A DNA stretch of 64,000 bases, from the NCBI GenBank assembly GCA_944391955.1, contig CALXVG010000003.1, forward strand, positions 1-64,000, written 5' to 3'. The notes under the pieces were generated by a model, which saw only the letters and a list, made by a program, of their open reading frames with translations, had not been told where the DNA came from and did not search any database. The translations under genes were made by a program, and so were the position numbers. Every line of letters begins with the position of its first letter. Positions within the stretch are counted from its first letter, which is position 1. Positions 40,098-49,602 of the stretch are shown one piece after another. Source of the DNA: an uncultured Clostridia bacterium. Its GTDB lineage: Bacteria; Bacillota; Clostridia; TANB77; CAG-508.

Positions 40098-40266
40098 TTC
40101 CATTCTATCATTTTTTCAAAATTCCGATTTTGAATATATTGAACTATTTAATATTAAATTTTATTTTGATGATTTACTTATACTTTGTTTACTTTTCTTC
40201 TTATATAAAGAAGATGTTCATGATGACTTTTTATATGTTATTTTGATTGCTTTACTTCTAACATAA
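40084..40266 (+). CDS. Small membrane protein (60 aa)
   Basis: ATG at 40084 with AGGTGG upstream. FYFDDLLILCLLFFLYKEDV and LYVILIALLLT give two hydrophobic stretches around a short acidic loop. Third member of the small-protein run. Its stop is 3 nt from the convergent minC stop. Role unknown, possibly sporulation or envelope. Confidence 0.65.
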   Translation: MEQNNSILSFFQNSDFEYIELFNIKFYFDDLLILCLLFFLYKEDVHDDFLYVILIALLLT

Positions 40267-40269
40267 TAA

Positions 40270-40878
40270 TTATTCTTCTAATATAATTGTATCTTCTTCT
40301 ACATAAGCATATTGCTTTTGTGTTGTTATATCTGATTTTTCTATTTCTTTTACTACATTTGCTATTCTTACTTGTGGTCCTTCTATAGAATTTGCTGCTA
40401 TAATTGCCATTTTATTACCCTTTGCCCCTGCATGTGCTAATCCTCTTAATGTTCCCACTATAATTATATTATCGCTTGCAATTACTTCTGCTCCACTATT
40501 GACATCTCCAATTATAACAAGGCTTCCTTCAAATTCTAATTTTTGCCCTGAACGTAAACTTCCTCTAAATAATCTGGTTATAGAATCCGCAACATCTTGT
40601 TCATAAACTTTTTTTATTCCCGCTAGTCCTAATTCTTCTGGACTTTCAAAAGAGATATCTACATGTATTTTATCAGAAATAAGTTTTCGTATTTCTTCCA
40701 TTTCCTTTATCTTTAAAATTTTTCCTACTACATTAATTGGATTTTTCTCTTCTTTATACATTTCTTTTAGTTTCGGTAATTTTTTATTTAATTCTTCAAT
40801 TACATCTTTATATGTTGCTTCTTCTTTAATTTTGATTACTATATTATTTTTTCTTATACTTATTGTTATATTACTCAT
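40270..40878 (-). CDS. minC: Septum site-determining protein MinC
   Basis: 202 aa. The C-terminal beta-helix domain shows the diagnostic RSGQKLEFEGSLVIIGDVNSGAEVIA and GTLRGLAHAGA. The N-terminal domain is shorter and divergent. It inhibits FtsZ assembly away from mid-cell, normally with MinD. minD, usually next, is absent: this is the last gene of an mreD-mrdA-minC run. Confidence 0.93.
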   Translation of the reverse strand: MSNITISIRKNNIVIKIKEEATYKDVIEELNKKLPKLKEMYKEEKNPINVVGKILKIKEMEEIRKLISDKIHVDISFESPEELGLAGIKKVYEQDVADSITRLFRGSLRSGQKLEFEGSLVIIGDVNSGAEVIASDNIIIVGTLRGLAHAGAKGNKMAIIAANSIEGPQVRIANVVKEIEKSDITTQKQYAYVEEDTIILEE

Positions 40879-40910
40879 TTTTATATTCCTCCAAATTTTA
40901 TATTTTATTA

Positions 40911-42980
40911 TTATATCAAAGGTTGTGCTGTTTTATCTTCACTTACCTCTTCATTTAATCCGAAGTATGCTTCCATAATATCTCTTGTTATTCTGGCACT
41001 GTATGAACCGTGTTCTCCATTTTCTATAAAAACTACTACTGCAATTTCAGGATCACTATATGGAGCAAATCCCACAAACCACGCATTTGTATTTTCCCCA
41101 GCTTCTGCTGTTCCTGTTTTTCCTCCTACTTCAATTTCAAAATCTCTAAATACTGAATATGCTGTTCCCCCTGTTTCTGTTGTAACAGCTCTCATTCCTT
41201 CTAGTATTGCCTCTAAATTTTCCTCCTTTATATTTAAATCTTCTTTTTTTTCATTATTAAGACCTAATCTGTTTTTTATATATAAATCAATCTCTGTTTT
41301 ATCTAAACTTGTTCCGTCAGATGATACAATATCTTTAATTAAAGTTATATCAATTTGCTTTCCACCATTTGTTAACATTGCAATATATTTTGCCATTTGG
41401 ATTGGAGTAAAATTATTTTCTGCCTGTCCTATAACTGCTGATAAAGTATTTCCATAATACCAAGTTTCTCCTAACTTTTCATAAAGTTTCTTACCGGCAA
41501 GTGTTCCAGAAATTTCACCTGGTAGTTCAATATCTGTTTTTTGACCTAAGCCAAAATATGTTGCATATTCTTCTATTGTTTCTATTCCTATTCTTGTTCC
41601 TACTTCATAGAAATAACAATTACATGATTTTTGAATTGCTTGTGATACTGTTAAATATCCATGTCCTCTTCCATAAGTAGAATAATACCAACATCTAGGC
41701 TGATATCCTTTTGAATAAATACCTGTACAATTTATTTGTTCATCTATTGTTATTGCATTTGTTTCTAATCCAGCTATTGCAGGAATCATTTTAAATATTG
41801 AACCTGGTGCATATGCTGTTTGTATAGTTCTGTTTAGTAATGCTCTAGTGTTTTCTGCTGTATACTCATTCCATTTTTCCGTACTTATTCCATCTACAAA
41901 CAATTGTGGTTCAAAATCCGGATAACTACATAATGCTATTACTTCTCCTGTTTTTACATTTAAGACAACTGCACAGCCTGCATTGACTGTTCTTGCTTCT
42001 CCATATCCTCCTTCATTAATTGTTTCAATATTATTTTTTAAAGATTCTTCTGTTGCTTGTTGCACTTTCGTATCTATTGTTAATATTACATCATTTCCTT
42101 GAATTGCTTTTTCTGTTATATATTCTCCTGTTATGGTTCCATCTACAGACATGTCTGTCTGTTTTAACCCATCTGTTCCTTTTAAAAATTTTTCGCATAC
42201 ATATTCAATGCCTGTTTTTCCTATATAATCATTTAAATCATATCCTATATTATTATTATATTCTTCTGAGTTAATTTTTCCCACATATCCTAAAACATGT
42301 GACAATAAACTACCATATTTATATTCTCTTATTGGTATATAATCTATTGTCACTCCAGGAAACTCTTGAGACTTTTCTTCAATTTCTGCAATACTTTCTT
42401 CACTTATATTTTGAGATATTTCATATCCTTTCATACTACTGTATCCATTTTTTGTTATTCCATATCTTATAGATATAATTTTTATTGCCTCTTCTTTTGA
42501 ATATTCCTGTAAGTTATATTTATTTATATAAAAATCTATTGTTTGTTCAGCTGTAAAATTCTCTTTTAGGTTATTCTCTTTTAAGAATTCTATTATTTTT
42601 TCTTTATCACTGTATTTGTACTGCATTGTAACCGTATCTATTGGAAATTCATTATTATATTCATCGCCATTTTTTTCTAATATATTAACTATTTTTAATA
42701 TTGTACTATTTAAAACTGATTCATCTATTTTGCTTTTATATATTTCTAAAGAATATCTTATAGATGTTCCTGCCAATATGTTTCCATTACAGTCTTTGAT
42801 ATTTCCTCTCGCTGCTTTTATTGTATTTTCCCTTGTCAATCTTGAATTTGATTTTTCTAAATATTCTTCACCATGCACAATTTGCAAATTAAATAGTTGT
42901 CCAATCATTATGATTCCTATTATATAAACTATTATAGTTAAAATGTTATATCTAACATTTTTTTTATCTAAATTTGCCAA
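40911..42980 (-). CDS. mrdA: Penicillin-binding protein 2 (elongasome transpeptidase)
   Basis: 689 aa. N-terminal membrane anchor (ILTIIVYIIGIIMIGQLFNLQ), dimerisation domain (SRLTRENTIKAARGNI), then a transpeptidase domain with APGSIFKM (S-X-X-K), KSCNCYF (S-X-N) and GKTGTAE (K-T-G). It cross-links side-wall peptidoglycan with RodA/MreBCD. It is 11 nt after mreD and 32 nt before minC. Confidence 0.95.
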   Translation of the reverse strand: MANLDKKNVRYNILTIIVYIIGIIMIGQLFNLQIVHGEEYLEKSNSRLTRENTIKAARGNIKDCNGNILAGTSIRYSLEIYKSKIDESVLNSTILKIVNILEKNGDEYNNEFPIDTVTMQYKYSDKEKIIEFLKENNLKENFTAEQTIDFYINKYNLQEYSKEEAIKIISIRYGITKNGYSSMKGYEISQNISEESIAEIEEKSQEFPGVTIDYIPIREYKYGSLLSHVLGYVGKINSEEYNNNIGYDLNDYIGKTGIEYVCEKFLKGTDGLKQTDMSVDGTITGEYITEKAIQGNDVILTIDTKVQQATEESLKNNIETINEGGYGEARTVNAGCAVVLNVKTGEVIALCSYPDFEPQLFVDGISTEKWNEYTAENTRALLNRTIQTAYAPGSIFKMIPAIAGLETNAITIDEQINCTGIYSKGYQPRCWYYSTYGRGHGYLTVSQAIQKSCNCYFYEVGTRIGIETIEEYATYFGLGQKTDIELPGEISGTLAGKKLYEKLGETWYYGNTLSAVIGQAENNFTPIQMAKYIAMLTNGGKQIDITLIKDIVSSDGTSLDKTEIDLYIKNRLGLNNEKKEDLNIKEENLEAILEGMRAVTTETGGTAYSVFRDFEIEVGGKTGTAEAGENTNAWFVGFAPYSDPEIAVVVFIENGEHGSYSARITRDIMEAYFGLNEEVSEDKTAQPLI

Positions 42981-42991
42981 TTTTTTCTCCT

Positions 42992-43525
42992 TTATAAATA
43001 TTTACTAAAAGTTTGCTCTTTTCTAAAGTTTTCTTCTGTGGAATTTCCAACCTTTTGAATTAGTGGATTTAAAATTATAGTTAAGATTACATTATATATT
43101 GTTTCTATAAAAACAACATATATAAATTTGAAAATTGTTAATTCTATTTTAAAAAAAAATAATTGCATAATATAGACTATCACTTCGCAAAGAATCGTAG
43201 TTCCCGCTACCATTAAAATAAATGTTATTAGTTTTTCTTTGGAAAAATTTTTATCATATATTCCACCTAAAAATCCTGTTAGACCAAGTATTAGCATATT
43301 TGTTCCTATCATATTTACCATAAACATATCTAATAAGAATCCCATAATAATACCAATTATTAGTCCATAGAATTTCCCAATAAATAACCCAATAAATAAA
43401 GCTAATATTATAAATAAATTTGGTTGAATTCCTGCTATATTATACCAGCTAAAAAAGTTAATTTGTAAAAAATAAATTAATAAAAAGCTAATAAAAATTC
43501 CTGCTATAATTAATATTTTTTTCAT
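42992..43525 (-). CDS. mreD: Rod shape-determining protein MreD
   Basis: 177 aa. About five membrane helices and the MreD-like FGKFYGLIIGIIMGFLLDMF segment. Part of the elongation complex. mreB and mreC, usually immediately upstream, are not here; a subtilase gene takes that place 55 nt upstream. Confidence 0.9.
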   Translation of the reverse strand: MKKILIIAGIFISFLLIYFLQINFFSWYNIAGIQPNLFIILALFIGLFIGKFYGLIIGIIMGFLLDMFMVNMIGTNMLILGLTGFLGGIYDKNFSKEKLITFILMVAGTTILCEVIVYIMQLFFFKIELTIFKFIYVVFIETIYNVILTIILNPLIQKVGNSTEENFRKEQTFSKYL

Positions 43526-43580
43526 TTTAGCTCCTTTTCTAAAACATAATTATAACAGGATTTTATTAACTTTTCAACTT

Positions 43581-46500
43581 TTATTTAACATCTTTATATT
43601 TTCTATATGATACAAATGAGAAAATCATTATTACTGTGATTCCTACAATTGCTATTGGTATAATTGTTTCTTCAATACCTGTATAAGCAATATCCTTATC
43701 TGCTGTTGTACTATCCGTAGTTGTAGCAGTTGAACCAGTTGAACCAGTTGAGCCAGTTGAACCAGTTGAGCCAGTTGAACCGCTTGAACCGCTTGAATCT
43801 GTTGAACCAGTTGAGCCTCCGACATTTACTCCGCCCGGTATCTCTACATCAAACATAGGATCATCTAATATGCTTCCGCCATTATTCGTTGCATTTTGTA
43901 CAGTAATTGGTGTTGTTACTGTTTTTGTTACTCCATTTTCTGTATATGATATTGTTACTGAAGTATCACTCAACCTTAATGCTACTGTTGGTGCATATTT
44001 ATAATCTGTGATTCTTTTACTTGTTCCATCTGAATATGCGGCTGTTACCACCATTCCTGTTGGATTAAATGTTTCTCCCACAGTATAACTGGTTTTAGTT
44101 GGTGGTGTTGTTATTGTTATTTTTGTAAGTGTTACCGTTGTTGTTGTTTCTGTCACTGTAATTGTTTGTTCCGCTATTTTTGTTACTCCACTTTCTGTAT
44201 AACTTACTGTTATTTTTGTATCATCTTTTGTTAACGCTGTTGTTGGTGAATATGTATAAGTTGTTACTGCTGATGTTGTACCATCACTATAGTTTGCTGT
44301 TACCGCCATTCCTATTGGAGAAAACTTTTCCCCAACCTTGTAACTAACTTTATTTGGTGGTGTTGTTATTGCTATTCCTTCAAGTATTTTACTTTCTTCT
44401 GTTTTCTCAGTTACAGTTATTTGTTGTTCTGCTGTTTTGGTTATATTGCCTTCTGTGTAACTTATTGTTATTTTTGTATCATTTACTGTTAGTGCTGTTG
44501 TTGGTGAATATGTATAAGTTGTTACTATTTTTGAACTATTATTGCCATATGAAGCTGTTATTACCATTCCTGTTGGATCAAATACTTCTCCTAAAATATA
44601 ATCAACCTTATTTGGAGGTGTTGTTATTGTAATACTTACAAGTTCATCATCAGATGTCAATGAATCTTCATTTACTACTATTATTTGTTCTGCTGTTTTT
44701 GTTACTCCACTTTCTGTATAAGTTATTGTTATTTTTGTATCATCTTTTGTTAATGCTGTTGTTGGTGAATATAGATAATCTGTTATTGTTGCTGTCGTAT
44801 TATCATCATAAGTTGCTGTTACTACCATTCCTGTTGGATCAAATGTTTCTCCTTCTGCATATTCTATTTTAGTTGGTGGCGTTGTTATATCTATTTTAGT
44901 TAAAGTTTTGTTTACAAGTACAGTAACCTTTTGAGTAGCTTTTCTGATTACTCCATCTTCTGTATAAGATATTTCCACTTCATATTCATAATTAGATTGT
45001 TCATTTCCTGATGAAGCAAATGAAGACGTCGAATATTTATAATCAGTTACTGGTTGTGATGTTCCGTCACTATAATAAGCTGTTATTACCATTCCTGTTG
45101 GATCAAAACTTTCGTTTAATAGATATGTTGTTTTATCTGGTTCTTTTGTTATTTCTATACTTGATAATTTATTTGCTCTTCCTGGATGATATTTACATGC
45201 TGTATTTGTACATCCAAAGCAATATATTTCATCACATCCATCGCCACCACAAGTACATTCTTTAAATCCTTTGAAGCTTACAAATCCATTACCATAATAA
45301 ACATCTTTTCCTTCTTCTCCTACATCTTGTGCATAGTACATTAATATTTCTTCTATTTGGTCACTTGTATACTCTGGATTATATGTTTTTATAGTTGCTG
45401 CAGCAGCACTTATATGAGGTGTTGCTTGTGATGTTCCATCATATGAGCCCATTTGGCTATCAGCCATAAAGCCAAATATCAAAACTCCTGGTGCAACAAA
45501 ATCTACACATTCTCCATAATTTGAGAAACTTGCTATTTCTACATCGTTTGCTGTAGTATTTTTATATGTATCATATTCTCCTACAAATAAATCTATCATA
45601 TTATCTTGTGTAAGATCTGCTGTTGATGAAAGCGACATCAATTTTGTTCTAACTGCTCCTACAGTTATAACATTTTCTGACTCTGCTGGATACATGTCAT
45701 TTCCTTCTATATCTAAATTTAGACCACTGTTTCCAGAAGCTACAATACAAGTAATTCCTCTTTCATATGCTCTATTAATAGCTGTTTGTTCTTGTTCAGT
45801 AGTAGCATCTCCGCCTAAACTCATATTTATTATATCTGCACCATTTTGAATTGCATAATTAATTCCACTAATTATTGACGCATCTGTTCCTATAGCCTGT
45901 CCATCTTCACCAACGTCTAAAGCTTTTATTGGTATTATCTTTACATTATCTGGTGCACCTTCTAGAACAATTCCACCTACATTTGTACCATGTCCATCAT
46001 TATCTGTTACATCAGTAGTATATTCTATTGAATTATATCCTGTTAAAATTCTATCTGTTAATCCTCCTTCTACTACCTGTGTATGTTCTATATCAAATCC
46101 AGAATCTATTACTGCAACAATAATTTCTGGATTATCTGTTTTTTGGTCTATTATACTTTCTGTTTCATCTAATCCCATAGAAATTGCTCCCCATGATGAG
46201 AAAGTACCATCGCCTGTTGTCCAATAATATATTTTGCTAATTTCTTCATTTATATTTTTTACTTGGTCTGGACTTACAGATTCTATTTGTGTATCTTCTT
46301 TTATTTTTTCATAAGCCCTTCTTGTTTCTTCCTCTGTTTCATATTCTAGGGTATACATTTTTGTTTCATCTGCTTCTCCATCTAAGATAATATTAATGTT
46401 AGTTGGGTTATACGTTTGTTCAATTTCTTCTTTGGCCAATCTCGTTTCAACTATTAATCTTTTTAATTGAAAATCTATTGTATCACTTTGTGCATTCTCT

Positions 46501-46619
46501 ACAGTCTGTGTTTTATTTTTTAGTGCTGTAGAAATTCCCCATATTCCTGTGCTTATGAGTGCAATAATTAAAATTGCTAGTATTAAAATTCGTAATTGTT
46601 TCTTTTTTCTCTGTATCAT
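43581..46619 (-). CDS. Anchored subtilisin-like (S8) protease with five Ig-like repeats
   Basis: 1012 aa from the ATG at 46619, which has GAGAAAGG about 10 nt upstream; an ATG at 46655 would add 12 residues. N-terminal membrane signal, a prodomain, then the S8 triad: Asp in VIDSGFDIEH (about 172), His in DGHGTNVGG (about 210), Ser in DGTSQATPH (about 397). A Cys-rich patch (CTCGGDGCDEIYCFGC) follows, then five tandem 75-80-residue Ig-like repeats, each with FDPTGMVVTA-like cores and YTESGVTKTA ends. A Ser-Thr-Gly linker, the sortase-like IAYTG motif, a membrane helix and a KYKDVK tail close it. Likely a wall- or membrane-anchored surface protease. Confidence 0.92.
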   Translation of the reverse strand: MIQRKKKQLRILILAILIIALISTGIWGISTALKNKTQTVENAQSDTIDFQLKRLIVETRLAKEEIEQTYNPTNINIILDGEADETKMYTLEYETEEETRRAYEKIKEDTQIESVSPDQVKNINEEISKIYYWTTGDGTFSSWGAISMGLDETESIIDQKTDNPEIIVAVIDSGFDIEHTQVVEGGLTDRILTGYNSIEYTTDVTDNDGHGTNVGGIVLEGAPDNVKIIPIKALDVGEDGQAIGTDASIISGINYAIQNGADIINMSLGGDATTEQEQTAINRAYERGITCIVASGNSGLNLDIEGNDMYPAESENVITVGAVRTKLMSLSSTADLTQDNMIDLFVGEYDTYKNTTANDVEIASFSNYGECVDFVAPGVLIFGFMADSQMGSYDGTSQATPHISAAAATIKTYNPEYTSDQIEEILMYYAQDVGEEGKDVYYGNGFVSFKGFKECTCGGDGCDEIYCFGCTNTACKYHPGRANKLSSIEITKEPDKTTYLLNESFDPTGMVITAYYSDGTSQPVTDYKYSTSSFASSGNEQSNYEYEVEISYTEDGVIRKATQKVTVLVNKTLTKIDITTPPTKIEYAEGETFDPTGMVVTATYDDNTTATITDYLYSPTTALTKDDTKITITYTESGVTKTAEQIIVVNEDSLTSDDELVSITITTPPNKVDYILGEVFDPTGMVITASYGNNSSKIVTTYTYSPTTALTVNDTKITISYTEGNITKTAEQQITVTEKTEESKILEGIAITTPPNKVSYKVGEKFSPIGMAVTANYSDGTTSAVTTYTYSPTTALTKDDTKITVSYTESGVTKIAEQTITVTETTTTVTLTKITITTPPTKTSYTVGETFNPTGMVVTAAYSDGTSKRITDYKYAPTVALRLSDTSVTISYTENGVTKTVTTPITVQNATNNGGSILDDPMFDVEIPGGVNVGGSTGSTDSSGSSGSTGSTGSTGSTGSTGSTATTTDSTTADKDIAYTGIEETIIPIAIVGITVIMIFSFVSYRKYKDVK
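43726..43820. repeat. 9-nt tandem repeat coding a Ser-Thr-Gly linker
   Basis: About ten copies of GTTGAACCA and close variants. On the coding strand it gives repeated Ser-Thr-Gly. Likely variable in copy number, without changing frame. Confidence 0.85.
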
Positions 46620-46871
46620 ATGTACCAAACCTTTCTCATAATTATAATTATACATAATTCATTATGACATATTTTTCATTTTTGTCAAGCAATTTTTTCT
46701 CTTATATGTCACATAAATAGCTATTTTATCGCATTTTTGTGTTTATTACATTTATATAACATTTTTTGTAATATTTTTGTAATGTAAAATTAATGGAATT
46801 GTAATATTTTTCGACTTATTTTGATGTATAATTATACTAAAATACAAACGAACCAAACAAAGGAGTTACAA

Positions 46872-47987
46872 ATGAATGTTGATTTTTTATTAAAAAAAGC
46901 TGGCATTTCAAACATTTGTGAATTAGATAGTAAAAAAGTTAAAACAATATCTACAGATATTGCTATTAAGTTATGCCTTGCTTTTCCTGAACATAGTTTT
47001 AATAGACAACAATTATTTAACTCTTTTTGTAGGCTTAATATGTATACAGCTAATATGGCAAGTGATTCTTCTGGTGCAAAATACGTTGCAGAAACAAATT
47101 CTATCTACTTCAACGAAGATATTGATTTTACTAATGTTCCAGATACAGCTATGCATGAATGTATACATTATTTGCAAAATACTTTATCACTTACTAAATC
47201 TGGTTTTATGGGGTCTCATGATTTCTTTTCTGAACTAGCCCTTAATGAAGCTGCTGTACAATTAATGGCTTCTGAAGCAAATATGACTGATATTGTTGAG
47301 GAAAAATATTATGACATTTTATTAAAAACCAACAGTCCAAATTATTATCCTCTAGAATGTGCATTAGTAAATGAGTTAATGTATTTTACTGGTTCTTATC
47401 CTTTATATCATAGTGTTTTATATGATAGTGATGTGTTTAAGAATACATTTATTGTTAAATTCAGCAAAAAAATATATGATAAAATTTCAAGACAGTTAAA
47501 TAAATTACTTCATCTTGAAAATGAATTATATTATTATATTAAAGAATTAGAAAATACAGAAAAGATACATGATATAAAGCAGTTAAATTCTATAATTGCG
47601 ACACAAAAGCAAGCTATAACAAAATTGTTTTTTTCTATTCAAAATTACATTATAAAAAATTGTTTTACATATGAATTTAATAGTATTAGAGATGCTGAAG
47701 ATTTACACAATTTTAAAAATAAATTATATAATTTTAAAAATATAATGGGCACATCTAACAACTATACATTTTATAATGATTTTTATTGTGATTTGATGAA
47801 TGCCTTAGAACAAAAACAATTAGAAATTGAAAGATTTGGAGAAATAAGTTTATTTAAAACAGAATGTACTGCACTTACTATTGTTGATGATTCAAAATAT
47901 GCATTTAATTTCATTCGCACTTTTGTACGTAAAGTCAAAAAATTGTTTAAATTAAATAAAGGTTCAATTAATGATTATATAGATTAA
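46872..47987 (+). CDS. Hypothetical protein with HEXXH zinc-protease motif
   Basis: 371 aa from the ATG at 46872, with a clean AAAGGAG 7-8 nt upstream; an in-frame ATG at 46821 lacks an SD. HECIH, in the phrase PDTAMHECIHYLQN near residue 100, fits a gluzincin-type active site, and a downstream ELALNEAAVQL could supply the third ligand. The C-terminal half is helical and may be coiled. No signal peptide, so it seems cytoplasmic. Not a family I can name. Confidence 0.7.
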   Translation: MNVDFLLKKAGISNICELDSKKVKTISTDIAIKLCLAFPEHSFNRQQLFNSFCRLNMYTANMASDSSGAKYVAETNSIYFNEDIDFTNVPDTAMHECIHYLQNTLSLTKSGFMGSHDFFSELALNEAAVQLMASEANMTDIVEEKYYDILLKTNSPNYYPLECALVNELMYFTGSYPLYHSVLYDSDVFKNTFIVKFSKKIYDKISRQLNKLLHLENELYYYIKELENTEKIHDIKQLNSIIATQKQAITKLFFSIQNYIIKNCFTYEFNSIRDAEDLHNFKNKLYNFKNIMGTSNNYTFYNDFYCDLMNALEQKQLEIERFGEISLFKTECTALTIVDDSKYAFNFIRTFVRKVKKLFKLNKGSINDYID

Positions 47988-47995
47988 TATTATAT

Positions 47996-48054
47996 AAAAA
48001 AGTAATTATAATATTTGAAATTACAAACTTCAAATGTTTTATAATTACTTTTTT
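47996..48054. terminator. Bidirectional terminator
   Basis: Long arms AAAAAAGTAATTATAA and TTATAATTACTTTTTT, with an inner TTTGAA/TTCAAA pair, between convergent genes. Confidence 0.85.
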
Positions 48055-48058
48055 ATAT

Positions 48059-48835
48059 TCATAATTTATACATAATCAAGTCCATTTCATCTGTATATTC
48101 TTGATTTCCATAGGCATACACCATATATAAAATATTATCGTTTCCAATAAAAAATTCTGTGGCATTTTCTATTTTATATATCTCATCTTCTTTATCTCTA
48201 ATGTATGCACTGTAACCTTGGCTAATTATTTGTTCAGCCATTTTATTTTCTTCTTCTATTTTTTTCATTATACTCTCTTCTATCTTGTTTCTCTGTTCTT
48301 CATTAGTTATATCTAATAAATTGATTTTTCTGTCACTTTCTATATCATAATTATATGTTTTAATTATTATTCTTCTTGGATTGTCTTCTTCTTTTATTGT
48401 AAATCTTATTACTAAAGATAATATATTATTATTCATAAATGAAGTATATTCCACATTATATTCTGAGTATTTTTCTACATTAAGTGCTTCATTTACTATA
48501 CTTGCTATAAGCATATATATTTCTTCATTTATCTTTGTTGCTACTTCCATTTCACTAACAATTTCCGGAACAAATATTTTTACATCATATTTTCCAAGTT
48601 CTGCTCTTTCAATTTCTGTACGTGTTTTTACATATTCTGTTTCTTCATTTGAAAATGGTTGTTGAAAGTCAATTTCTAATTTTTCTGTATCTAAGCTTAT
48701 CTCTTCTATGTTATTATTTTCTGATTGATTTCTAGAGTTATTGATAACAATAATAATTATAATTGTCGCTATAACTGCTAATAATATTGCTATGGAAATA
48801 ATTATAGCTATAATTTTTCTCTTGTTTCTTAACAT
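48059..48835 (-). CDS. Membrane-anchored DUF4163/DUF3298-like protein
   Basis: 258 aa. A single N-terminal membrane helix (about 7-30), an Asn-rich linker, then a domain that looks like the PdaC/RsiV extracellular module (VKIFVPEIVSEMEVATKINEEI, then INLLDITNEEQRNKIEESI). No deacetylase domain follows. Family members bind lysozyme or modify the wall; a sensing or anti-sigma role is possible but no sigma gene is adjacent. Assignment is by overall pattern. Confidence 0.65.
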   Translation of the reverse strand: MLRNKRKIIAIIISIAILLAVIATIIIIIVINNSRNQSENNNIEEISLDTEKLEIDFQQPFSNEETEYVKTRTEIERAELGKYDVKIFVPEIVSEMEVATKINEEIYMLIASIVNEALNVEKYSEYNVEYTSFMNNNILSLVIRFTIKEEDNPRRIIIKTYNYDIESDRKINLLDITNEEQRNKIEESIMKKIEEENKMAEQIISQGYSAYIRDKEDEIYKIENATEFFIGNDNILYMVYAYGNQEYTDEMDLIMYKL

Positions 48836-48876
48836 ACAATCACCATTTTTTATTATATCATTTGATTATATATTTT

Positions 48877-49462
48877 TCAATTAGTTATTAGTCCTAAAAT
48901 TCCAAAGATTAAAAATAAAATTCCAGATATTTTGCTTACTAACTTTTCATCTATTTTTTTACCTATCATTTTTCCACAAATAATTGCAATTGAATCACTT
49001 ACAATCATTCCTAAAATTGCTCCTAAAATCAATGAAGTTTTATAGTTTGGATACTGTATTCCTAATCCTATCGAAGACAAAAAAGTTTTATCTCCCAATT
49101 CTCCTATTGCAATACTAAAAGCAATTATTAGTAAATAACTTCCTCTTATGTTGATATTTTTATTATCATTTTTTCTTTTATCTTTTTTGGGTATAAATGC
49201 TAACATCCCGAAACACTATAAATGAACTATAAGTTATTATATCTAATATCTTATGCAAAGTATCATTTTCTATATTTCCTAAAGCTCCTCCAAACATTAT
49301 GGCAATGCCATGACTTAATAAAGAACCTAAAATAACGCCTGCTAAAATCACTATTGTTTTAACTTTAGTCGAAAAAGACAAAACTAATAATTGTGTTTTA
49401 TCTCCTAATTCTGAAATTAAAACTAAAAGAAATGCTACTAAAAAAGGATATATACATTCCAT
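48877..49462 (-). CDS. Gdt1/TMEM165 (UPF0016) family transporter, CGG +1 shift
   Basis: Two frames, 49178-49462 and 48877-49206, each carry one copy of the family motif E-x-G-D-K-T (LISELGDKTQLL and IGELGDKTFLS). They join to a 194-aa protein if the C of the in-frame CGG at 49208-49210 is skipped: TTT CGG GAT becomes TTT-GGG-ATG, giving FIVFGMLAFIPKK at the end of the first half. The family moves Mn2+ or Ca2+ across membranes. Caution: some bacteria encode the two halves as separate genes, so a heterodimer of half-proteins is an alternative. Confidence 0.85.
49208..49210 (-). other. Putative CGG +1 frameshift site (gdt1-like gene)
   Basis: TTT CGG GAT in the incoming frame. Skipping the C gives Phe-Gly-Met. 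The only site followed by G rather than A. Confidence 0.55.
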
Positions 49463-49552
49463 TAAATCACCTATTTCATAATATTTATGTTTGATTATAA
49501 ATATTCCTTACTTCGAAACATGAAAATATCACAATAAAATATTTTAAACATC

Positions 49553-49581
49553 TTGAAAAAAAGGTGTTTTATTGATATAAA
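49553..49581 (+). promoter_or_regulatory. Sigma-A type promoter for DUF5711-cvpA
   Basis: TTGAAA, 17-nt spacer, TATAAA, about 21 nt before the ATG. Confidence 0.6.
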
Positions 49582-49602
49582 TATAAACAAGAGGTTTAGC
49601 TT

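Noticed and set aside
43726-43820. CRISPR-like repeat
   Set aside because: The 9-nt units are contiguous, without spacers, and encode an in-frame Ser-Thr-Gly linker.
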